A stretch of DNA of 44,285 bases, taken from positions 7,501-51,785 of the forward strand of contig JAPTJF010000438.1 of NCBI GenBank assembly GCA_029339195.1, read 5' to 3'. Under the pieces are notes generated by a model, which did no database searches, had not been told where the DNA came from, and saw only the letters and a program-made list of their open reading frames with translations. The first letter of the stretch is position 1, and each line of letters begins with the position of its first letter. Made by a program: the position numbers and the translations under genes. This stretch comes from Micractinium sp. NFX-FRZ. Lineage: Eukaryota; Chlorophyta; Trebouxiophyceae; Chlorellales; Chlorellaceae. Positions 19,601 through 28,200 of this stretch are shown here, in pieces.

Positions 19601-22600
19601 CCCTTCCCCTCTTCTTCTCCTCCTTTCAACTCCCTGCCGGCCATCCCGCGCCTCGTCTACGCCGTCCCTCACCTGCCCTGCCCCGGCGCACTTCTTGCGC
19701 AGCCCTGCTGTCCTGCCCCACCCCATCTCTCCTGCCACAACAGGTGCCAAACAGTAACCAGTCCCCCCTCCTGCCCCTCCATCCGTGCCCCAACCCTGCC
19801 CACCTGTGCAAGGCAGCGCCACAAAGGACAGGCTATCCTCCTCGTCGGCAAGCTTGAGCCACCGGCTGTTGTTTCTGACACGCACCAGCTCCCGCCCGTT
19901 GGGGCTGACCAGCTGCGCAATGCTGCCACCTGGCGCCGCTGCTGCAGCCCCTGCTGCTGCTGCTGCACCTGCTGCACCTGCTGTTGCTTCTGCCGCTGCG
20001 GCAGGCAATGCTGCCGCTGCTGCCGCTGCTGCCTGTGCTGCGGCGGCAGGCGATGGCGTGCTCGCCTCGCTGTGCTGCCGCTGCTGCTGCTGCTCAGCCT
20101 CCTCCTCCTCCTCCTCCTCCTCCTGGGCAGGTGCGCAAGCGGGAGGGCAGGAAGGGCAGCGCAGGTCAGCACCATGCACTTCCTCAGTGCCCAAGCTCAA
20201 TGGCGGCTGGGAGGAAAGGACGGACCTGTATCGACGCCAGGCACCCTCCATTGCACCTGCCTCCCAAGTGTATCGCATCCAAGACACCAGTGCACCCCAC
20301 GCCCCCACCCTGCTTTGCTGCCCCTGCCGCAACCCTGTGGTTGACCTGTCACCGCACCACCTCACCTCTGCCTCCGCATCCTCGGAACTGCTGCCCGGCT
20401 CGCTGCCGCCTTGCCCGCCGCCGTCACGCCCGCCGTCGTCACGCCTGCCGCCATCGCGCCTGCCGCCATCTCGTCCGCCGCCGCCACGGCCTGCGCCAGT
20501 TTGCTCACCGCCAGTTTGCTCACCGCCAGTTTGCCCACCGCTGTCCCGCCCGCTGCTGTCCCGGCCGCCGCTCGCGGCAGGGGCGGTGGCGGCAGCGCTG
20601 CCCGATTGGGCCGCTTTCTTCTTGGGCGTCCGGGCTGATGCGGCGCTCGCCAGCACTGCCGCCAGCGTCGCTGCCTCCTGCAGTGCACAGCAGCGGCAGC
20701 AGTACGTGCTGATGAGTGCTGAACAGGGAGCGGCGGCCTGGTCATGGCAGCTTGCTGCATGCACATGTGTCAGGTGCAGCCTCCGGCCGGCAGCTGACGC
20801 TCGCCATAAAGCCTGCACCTGTGTGCCACCACCCTCAATCCCGCATCAATGCCACCCCCCCAGCAAATGCCACATTGCCACCCCTCCAGACCTCTGCCCA
20901 GGCGCCGTCCTATGTTCTGCCACATGCCACCCCTCCCGCCGTCCCTTAGCCCCGCTTCGCTGCCACCCGCTGCTTGCCACCCTGCTGCACAGGCCCCCTT
21001 TTAGAGCAAGGGCTCGCAGAGACGCAACCACCCGGTGCCCACAGGTTGCAGAGGCCCCTCACCTTGGTGTGTGCCAGGTACACGTGTGCCAGCACGCCGC
21101 TGCCCGCAGGATGCCGCACCAGCACGAGCCAGCAATCAGCGGTGGCTTTGAGGTTGCGGTGCACAAGCAGCACATCCGCCAGCCTCGACAGCACGTCTGC
21201 GGGGCAGGCCGTGGGCAGGGGCAGGCACGAGGCAGCAGTAGTGGGCGCATCTGCTGGCCACTCTCGCCTCACATTGGCGGGAAGTGAGCGCGCCGGCTGT
21301 CGCTCTTCCCAATCGTATTCCAGTAACTGCCCCGTGCGTACCAAGCCCCTTGGTGCCCCAATGCACCAGAGCGCAGCAGGGCGGCCCTAGCTGGGCCTCG
21401 CACATGACTCAGAGGTGCGGTTGACCTTCTTGAGCGACACTGTGCACGCCGCGCCGCCCACCAGCTGGCCAGAGGTGGCGATGGTGTCGCCCACACTGAC
21501 TTCCACCTGCGCAGGCGCACAGGGGAGGGGAGCACATGGAAGGTGTGTGCATGTGCAGGAGCGTGCACGCAACGGCAGAGCCACCCCGCCAGGCAGAGCC
21601 GCCCCAGCGACAGGCGTGCCATGTGCGTGTGCCAGCGCAGCATCACAAGGCACGCGCAACCCTCGCCGCGGCCTGCCCCCCAGAAATGCAGTGTGAACGG
21701 TGCGGCAGCAAGAGTGCGGCACACAGCAGCGCACCTCGCAGCTGCCGGTGACGCCAAAGAACTCGCGCGCAATCGTGGGGTGCACCTTCACCGTGCCCTG
21801 CTCACTCACAGCAGCTGCACGGCAGGCGCACAGCAGGCACAGGTGTGAGCAACCTTGGGAGCAGGGGTGGGAGCCAGGGGTCACAGAGCGCTGCCGGTAC
21901 TGGCACAGCGCATGGAGAGGGGCCACCACAAGCCTGCCTGCTGACCGGCAGCGTCACCACGAACGACCGCAGGTGGCGCAGAGTTGAACATCCAAACTCC
22001 TGCTTCCCGCCTGCCCTCCCGGCCAGGCCATGCCCGTCCTGCTCCGTTGTGCGCTTCTGATTATTCATCCCTGCCCTGCCCTGCCCTGCCCTCCCTCGTG
22101 GTACCCGCCCGCCCACCTGTGCAGAGCAGCGCCACGAAGGACCGGGGCTGGGTGTCCTGCTGGAGCATGACCCACGGGCTGTTGCGCCTCGCAGCCGTCA
22201 GCTGCCGCCCCACGGGGCAGAACCGCTGTGCCATGCTGTCTGCTGCTGCGGCAAAGGTGGCGTACCTGGCCGCGCCTGCGCCCGCCCGCTGCGCAGCCTG
22301 GAACGCTTCGTCTCCCTGCTCGGCAGGCGCGCAGGAACAGCAGGGGAAGGGGGGGCAGTCGTCTGTACCCACCGTCGGGCCACATGATGCGACGTGGGGG
22401 GCACAGAGGTGTGTGGTTGGGAGCGCGGCACGGCTCCCCCCCACGACTCGTCAGGCCTGCTGCCAGCGCGCACCAGGCCGCCGGCCTTGTAGGTGCGCAC
22501 TCCCAGCAGCCCCGGCTGGCGGAACGTGAGCAGCGCCCAGCACCCCGGCACGGTTGGGGCCTCCAGGGCCAGCAGGATGTGGAGACCGCCCACAACGACT

Positions 22601-24175
22601 GCACCGGCAGGGAAGCGCGGCAGAGGCGGCGTGCGCATGTCACGTGCATGGCCGACGTGTGTGGCAAGGGCGGGGCGCGCCAGGAGCCACAGAGGAGCCA
22701 AGCTGTCCAGCAGTGGTGAGGATTCCGCAGAATTGATATGATGCACGGCCCACGGCTGGGCAGCTCTGAAAACGCAAGGGAACAAGCGGCACTGCAGGGC
22801 TGCCCAGTGTGCAGGCTTACATTGCCCCGGCTCCGTGCCCTGCGCAAAAGTGAGATGCAGCCCCGCGGCTTGCCCATTTGTGTGCACGTAGCTCACAGGC
22901 ACCTAGAGCAGAGCACAGGGGGAGGGAGGCATCAGAGTCAGTGGCTGCTGCTGCTCGCTCATGGCAGCCCAGCCACGAGTTCAGGCGGGAAGCGATCAGG
23001 GGGCCGCCTGGCTTGACGACGGCCAGCCTGGCATTGTGATGAATGGAAGTAATACTGCAATGATGAAAGAGACACCCACCTGTACCAGCGCCAGCCTCCG
23101 CCCAACTATGTGTGCACCTGACTGGCTGCTTGCATGCCCCCACACCACCCGCTTGTCCACGGGCCAGCCAGCTTGCATGCTCTCTCAACGTGCCTGCCCG
23201 CCTACCCACCTGCCAGCTTGATGCCCTCTCACCCTGCCCCGCCGACCACCTGCCAAATCCCGTGCCCGCCCGATTGCCAGCTTGTGCACGCATGCAACCC
23301 ACGCGCAGACGCCTCTCACACCCCCCAGCTTCCAAGCCAACCAACCAACCAATTAACCACACCTGCATCCGCCCACCCACGGACCTGCCAACACCACCTG
23401 TGCACCCCCCGCAGCTCTCATGCCACCCACCATCCGCCCACTCGCACGCCGCTTGCCACCAGCCACCTCACCACCCACCCACCCACCCACCCGCGTGCAG
23501 TCTGGCCTGTCGCCTTTCAAGAACGTGGCTGCTGCCTCCGGCAGCACCGTCTTGCCACTGCGCGCCACCTCAGCTGCGGGTTGTTCAGGGAGGGGTTGCT
23601 CAGCCAGGGGAGCGCTCAAGGAGGGCACACAACAGCCTGGATCCTGCCTGCAAACCTGCACGGCAAACCCATGCTGTGCACTCAGTGCGAAACACACATT
23701 GCTGCTGCACACACCCAGTGGAGTCAGTAGGCGACACCCCCTTGGCTCCCCGCATCTCAACCCGCCGCCGCCCCCACCTGTGAGGCAGAGCGCAAGCCCC
23801 CGGACGTGGCCGCCCTCAGCCCGCCAGAACTGCGCCTCAAAGCCCACCAGCGGCTCCAACCGCCCCCCCAGCTGGCTGGGTTCTTCAGGGAGGCCTGCGC
23901 CAGCAACACAAGGGGGCGGACAGACAAGAAAGTGCAACGGGCAGCTGAGGCGGGCACGCGGCGAGGCGCCATGGGCGGCGTCGGGCAGGGTTGCCGATGC
24001 AGCGGGGCGGCACAGGGGGCAGCGGTCGGGTGGCACCTGTCCATTTGGTGTACCGTTCAGGGCTGCGGGCCGTGTCCTGTGTGCCTTTATGGAAAGCATC
24101 CAACGCTGAGACCGTAATGATGCGGGAGGGCGGGCTGTCCAGAAATGGGATCTGAAACTCAGCCCCTGCCGCCAT
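12276..24175 (-). CDS. Four-module, possibly B3-like, low-complexity protein, 21 exons
   Basis: Exons: 24175-24037, 23894-23778, 23573-23491, 22902-22821, 22598-22474, 22318-22117, 21814-21735, 21506-21404, 21196-21063, 20677-20366, 20122-19804, 19325-19237, 18932-18842, 18645-18521, 18195-16942, 16643-16445, 16185-16097, 15724-15628, 15469-15342, 14847-13007, 12486-12276. They join in phase to about 1939 aa. Four modules (about 1-182, 183-355, 460-667, 1086-1256) each end in a set like VNPKIAQGFF, then VTIRLG, then GSWLVLVR...LVGHVYL. This beta-rich order resembles a plant B3 DNA-binding domain, but that is my inference. Linkers begin EA..L.A.LA.....PKKK and are Ala-, Gln- or Glu-rich, as in nuclear regulators. 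A helical tail closes the protein. Probably nuclear; function unknown. Confidence 0.7.
13007..14847 (-). other. Linker 3 (exon 20), 613 residues, Gln/Glu/Ala-rich
   Basis: Begins EAKALAAALAS...PKVKKKAAKGG and has SSSSEEAEDADS, which matches linker 2. Polyglutamine runs follow (CTG on the plus strand near 13574-13604 and 14130-14160), with EEEQEEEQ stretches and two copies of QQQEEQHVAEAAA. The last 150 residues are more complex and helical (MADSMKQVTDCFAPG, LVRDAVATAGLPRGCVAALL) and continue into exon 21. Confidence 0.6.
15342..16643 (-). other. Module 4 of the four-module protein (exons 16-19)
   Basis: Residues about 1086-1256. Segments: SPEGRELERARANSQWLKL...LSYVAAHCAG, TTVNPKILVGLLGLS, VTVKVVAAAGTSGQ...LTVKRTSN, GLGSWLVLVRQ...LVGHVYLPHT. 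Intron phases match modules 2 and 3. A NAGNAG acceptor lies again exactly before VTVKVV. Confidence 0.6.
15892..16088. repeat. Degenerate CAG/CTG repeat filling half of an intron
   Basis: About 195 bases of CAGCAGCGGGCA-like units lie wholly inside intron 17 of the four-module gene (15725-16096). It is read as CTG-type on the transcribed strand. Confidence 0.75.
16942..18195 (-). other. Linker 2 (exon 15), 418 residues, Ala-rich
   Basis: Begins EARMLEAALA...SPKKKKRAQ. It contains five tandem 27-nt units encoding GGGSAEEAG (about 17697-17831), the motif AEEAEDADS, and many AAAADEPAAAA-type repeats, and ends with GRKRKRQ and QVARPK. The residues look disordered; the basic patches suggest nuclear location. 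Phase 0 at both ends. Confidence 0.6.
17697..17831 (-). repeat. 27-nt coding minisatellite, five copies
   Basis: Five nearly identical 27-nt units in exon 15 encode GGGSAEEAG. The unit length is a multiple of three, so copy-number change keeps the frame. Confidence 0.8.
18310..18353. repeat. Perfect 21-bp inverted repeat, 2-nt loop
   Basis: Bases 18310-18330 and 18333-18353 are exact reverse complements around a TT loop (CCTCACATTTGTGAGG at the centre). It lies in intron 14 of the four-module gene, and the spliced RNA could form a long hairpin. Confidence 0.85.
18361..18446. repeat. 43-nt tandem duplication
   Basis: Two units (18361-18403 and 18404-18446) differ at two positions. They directly follow the inverted repeat, in the same intron. 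Confidence 0.85.
18521..20122 (-). other. Module 3 of the four-module protein (exons 11-14)
   Basis: Residues about 460-667. Exon 11 opens with a Glu run and Gln/Ala low complexity, then SPNGRELVRVRNNSRWLKL...LSFVALPCTG. Next come TTVNPKIAQGFFKLS, VTIRLGVSTDAFG...KLAFEYYDQ, and AGSWLVLARH...LVGHVYEPHT. Intron phases equal those of module 2. A NAGNAG acceptor stands before VTIRLG. Confidence 0.6.
20366..20677 (-). other. Linker 1 (exon 10), basic and Gly-rich
   Basis: 104 residues beginning EAATLAAVLAS...PKKKAAQSG, a likely nuclear localisation patch. Short Gly-rich repeats follow, with GGEQT units near 20510-20545 and then GGRD/GRRD units. It ends in an acidic SSSEDAEAE. Both ends are phase 0, so the exon can be gained or lost without a frame change. 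Confidence 0.6.
21063..22318 (-). other. Module 2 of the four-module protein (exons 6-9)
   Basis: Residues about 183-355. Segments in order: CPVGRQLTAARRNSPWVML...SFVALLCTG, then VKVHPTIAREFFG, then VEVSVGDTIATSG...VSLKKVNR, then ADCWLVLVRH...LAHVYLAHT. Intron phases are 0-1, 1-0, 0-1 and 1-0. Exon 6 has a NAGNAG acceptor (22320-22315), so one Gln is optional. Confidence 0.6.
22474..24175 (-). other. Module 1 of the four-module protein (exons 1-5)
   Basis: Residues about 1-182. It starts MAAGAEFQIPFLDSPPS. The later steps GKTVLPEAAATFLKG, VPVSYVHTNGQ and GLHILL...GCWALLTF correspond to VNPKIxxxFF, VTV and GSWLVLVR in the other modules, with intron phases 1-0, 0-1 and 1-0. It is the most divergent module, and its first segment is split by an extra phase-1 intron. 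Confidence 0.6.
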
Positions 24176-25231
24176 CAGGGAGGCGCGGGCGGCGGGAGGC
24201 CGCCGTCAAGTGTGGGTGATACTCAGAGCCGCAGCTTGGACCAGGACATGCAGCTGCTTCGGCGGCACAAGTGTGCAAAACAAAAGCCTGCAGAAAGGCG
24301 AGTAGGCCGAGTCGAGCCATTCAGCGCGCTCCCGCCAATGAGCGCCCAACCGATCCGCAACCGGGGGATTGTCGCCCTGGCATCCCTGTGTGCTCACGCA
24401 AGCAGGCACAGGTGCACCGCCACGCCCTCGCCTGTTTAGCTTCAGTCGCCTTGGAGCGTGCTTTAAGTCCTACGCTCCAGGCACGGCGCAGAGTAGCGAC
24501 ACGAATCGCGGCAAGACAGATCAGCGCTTGCCTCATCGGACCAAATGACGCGGCACTGGCAGGCAGCTCCAGGCGGTCAGGCGGCGGCGGCGGCAGCACT
24601 GGCAGGGGGTTCCGCGCGGCACTGGCAGGTTGGGCCCGCATCCGTGCCTGGGGCGAACGATTCCATACATGCGTCCTCGATATACATGTGGTTGTCGTAT
24701 GACGAGTGCAGACTTCAGAGGAGCGCTCATGGGGCAGCGGTGCGGGACCGCGAGGTGGCCGGGCTCACATGCAGGCTCAGCTGCTCAAGCAAACGCGTGT
24801 GTTCGCCACCTTCATGGCCGTGCAACAGCTCAGTAAGAGGATACACGCGACATGAAGGAGGGGTCAATCAGGGAAACCGCTGCGCCTAGGCGTGTGCAGC
24901 AAGTGCTGACAGCCGTGCCGCCAGTGCGCCTTGCTGTGTGCGGCTTTTAACCTTTAGCGTGCTTCACAAATGCAGGAAGCATATGTACACAATGATCAGC
25001 GCACTGCTCCACTGGATAAATGCACGAATCTAATGTGGGGAGGAGAGGCAGGAGAGGGGGCCGGCTGGCGCGCCAGGCACGCTGTGCAAGCCAGCTACCG
25101 TTTGAAGGTTTCATCTCGCGGACACCTTCCCCCAGCCAGCGCTTACCCTGGCCAGTCGGTCAGGCTGCTATTTGCTAGCAGCCTGATGCAAATAGACCTG
25201 GTGCAGCTATTCGAGCAGTAGTTTAAACGGG
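24176..25231. other. Divergent spacer, possible bidirectional promoter
   Basis: Separates the start codons of the four-module gene (minus) and the coiled-coil MYB gene (plus). It is less GC-rich than its surroundings toward 24900-25230. Inverted repeats stand at 24452-24479 (8-bp arms, 12-nt spacer) and 25160-25186 (11-bp arms). No TATA box was recognised and no gene is seen inside. Confidence 0.45.
25160..25186. repeat. Perfect 11-bp inverted repeat, 5-nt loop
   Basis: TCAGGCTGCTA at 25160-25170 pairs with 25176-25186 around TTTGC. It ends 45 bases before the ATG at 25232, so it is either an operator-like palindrome or a 5' UTR hairpin. Confidence 0.6.
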
Positions 25232-28200
25232 ATGTCCGAGGAGGGGAGCCAGGAAGGGAGCCAGTTCCCTGCTTACTGCGAGCAGCCGCAGCCAACGCAG
25301 TTGCCGCTGCCACCGCAGCAGCGTTATGTCGAGGAGGAGTCGGAGGAGGAGGAGGAGCCAGAGGTGCAGCGGGAGCAGCGGCGGCAGCAGCAGGTGGAGC
25401 ATCTTGATTACGCAAAATCATTGATCACCCATACGGAAGCAATGGCGGGAGCAGCTGCCGGCGGCGCAGCGGGAGCGGCAGCAGCACGAGGCGGCGGCGC
25501 GGACAGCTTTCAGCAACTGCACGACGGAGCGGCGGCGCTTCTGCAGCGGCTCGGCCCTGTCGTCCCTGGGATGCCGCAGCTGCTGCCGCTGCTGGCGGAT
25601 GAGCACACCCCGGCTCGGCTGCGCGCGGCAGCGTCGGGTGCGGCGGAGACGGGCGGCGCGTTCTGGGCGGTCGTGGCAGAGCTGTACAGGAGCCTGAAGG
25701 GCAGGTCCGTCAGGCCGGGATCATTCAGCACGGCCAACCTGGCAGGGCAAGGCTCTGCGGCGTCCACCCCTATGTGGATACCCCTGGAGGTCCTGTGCCT
25801 GTACATGCTGGTGAGGCAGGCGGGGCGGGCATGCGGCGCTGGTGTCTGTTGGTTTGCCAACCTGTTCACTCAACATGCTGGCGGTGCTGGTGTGCTTGCA
25901 AAAAGACGGATGACACATCCTTGACATGTGGCAGCAGGGCAGACTGGTGGCGTCCTTCTCTTGACAGCCGGTCTGCCGGGCATGCCACCTGCCACCGGCG
26001 TGCCGGCAGCTGCTCCCCCCGCCAACCCTCCCACTGCACCAGCCTGCAAAGCTGACGTGGGCGGCGCGCTGTGCCTGTGCCCCTGCTGCAGGATGTGGGC
26101 AAGGAGGTGCTGCAGCTGGACAGCAAGCACAGGCAGCTCCTGCAGTGGCTGCTGCAGCTGCTGCATGCGCTGGCAGACAAGCTGGCTTCGCAGGCAGCCA
26201 AGTCGGAGGTGCTGGGGCAGGAGCTGCAGGTGGCGCGGGAGCGGCTCACGGCTGTGGTGGGCAACGCGCAGGAAATGCAGGCGAAGAGTGCGCCGTCAGC
26301 AGCCGCGGGGCAGCAGGCGGACACACAGGTTGCAGCGGCGCAGCAGCCGGCCACGCAGGTTGCAGCGGTGCTGCCGGCCACGCTGGTGCTGGAGCAGCCG
26401 TCCCAGCAGGCATTGCCGCTGCAAGCCGCGCAGCGCGAAGCAGCAGAGCAGCCTTCGCAGCCAGCATTGAGTCCGCTGGATGAGCCAGGTGGGCTGGGAG
26501 TGGGTGATTCTGTGCCTGCCTGCCTGCATCCCAGTTGCTTTGAGTGGTCGCACTACTGCAGCCTGGCATGCCACCCTGTGCTTGCTTGTTTCCCGCCCTC
26601 TGCACCTGCTGTCGGGGCCCCCGTTGCCTTGCTCGTCATGAAGTAGCCCCGCCCCCCTCCTGTGCAACCCGCAGCGCCGTCCGACACGATGTTTCAGCTG
26701 TTTGATGCCTGGGTGCGGATCACTGACCTGGAGACGCAGGTGACACAGATGCGGGAGGAGGCAGAGGTAGCCGCGGAGCGTCTGAAGTGGGCGCAGCAGT
26801 CAGCACAGGAGGCAGAGGCGGCTCTGGTGCATGAGAAACAGCGCCATCTCCGCACACAGAGGGTGGCGGCCATCGAGAAGGAAACAGCCAAGGACAGGGA
26901 TGAGAGGTGGCAGCAGCAGCTGGAGGCGGAGCAGGCGGCCAGCCAGGCAGCATTGACAGCGGCGCACCAGCAGCTGGAGGCGCAGCGGGCGGCCAGCCAG
27001 GCAGCAGCGGAAGGGGCGCAGCAGCAGGTGCAGCAGCTGGAGGCACAGCTGGCAGCCAGCCAGGCAGCATTGACAGCGGCGCACCAGCAGCTGGAGGCGC
27101 AGCAGGTGGCCAGCCAGGCAGCAGCTGGAGCGGCACAGCAGCAGGTGCATGCGCAGCAGCAGCAGCACCAGGAAGCTCAGCAGAAGCTGGCGGCCCAGCT
27201 GGCGGCCAGCCAGGCAGCAGCCGCACAGGTGCAGCAGCAGCTGAAGGTGCAGTGTCGGGTCAGTGCGGAGGCGCAGCAGCAGCTCAAGGTGCAGTGTCGG
27301 CAGAGTGCAGAGGCGCGGCAGCAGCTGGAAGCTCAACTGGCAGGGAGCCAAGCTGCAGCAGCAGAGGCGCAGGAGCAGGTGCAGGCGCTGCAGGTGCAGC
27401 AGGCGGCGAGCCAGCAGGGCTTGGAGGCTCAGCTGGCGGAGAGAGCAGAGCGGTGCAACTTCCTGGTGAGGCGGGTGGCAGAGCTGGAGGCGGCAGCCGC
27501 GCAGGCTGCAGCGGCAGCTGCAGCTGAAGTGGCAGCAGTCGAGGCGGAGGCATTCGAAGAGTTAGCAGCCAGCGACAAGCAGATTGAGGAAGCGCAGCAG
27601 CAGCTGGCTGAGGAGCAGCAGCGGCACGAAGCCACCCGCAAGGAGCTGGCGGACGCCCAGGCAGCCGACAGGTTGCTGGTGCAGCAGGCCACAGCGGAGA
27701 TGCACTTGTGCAAGAGCATCCGCGAGCAGCTGGAGGCCAGCAAGGCGCAGGCTGCGCAAGCGGCAGCGCAGCTGGAGGCCACCAAGGCGCAGGCTGCGCA
27801 AGCGGCAGCGCAGCTGGAGGCCACCGAGGTGCAGGCTGCACAAGCGGCAGCGCAGCTAGCGGTGCAGCTAGCGCTGCAGGAGGAGCAGCAGCACAAGCTG
27901 GGTGCGGCCGTGGTGGCGCACACAGCCGCTGTGGAGGAGATGCAGCAGGCTGCGGCCAAGGCGCAGGCAGAGGTGGGCATGGGCAGCAGTGCTGCAAAGA
28001 GGGGCGGAAGGAAAGGCGGCACCCTGTGTGTGCTGGCAGCTGGCACTGCGCGCCACCAGCTGCCTCTTTCACACACCAGTGCAAGCAGGCGCATGCTTGG
28101 TGGCAGCGCAGCCGACTGCACCTCACCTGTGCCTCATGAGCTCCCCCTCATCCCTCACTCACGCAGCTGCCTGCCTGCCCCCGCCTGCTGTGTCCCCCGC

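Noticed and set aside
19785..21287. 500-codon plus-strand frame
   Set aside because: Runs across several minus-strand introns and exons; Ser/Pro/Ala low complexity without splice logic.
12276..24175. Several separate small minus-strand genes instead of one
   Set aside because: Twenty consecutive introns keep a single open phase, and homologous exons recur in the same order. One gene is simplest, though a split cannot be excluded without transcripts.
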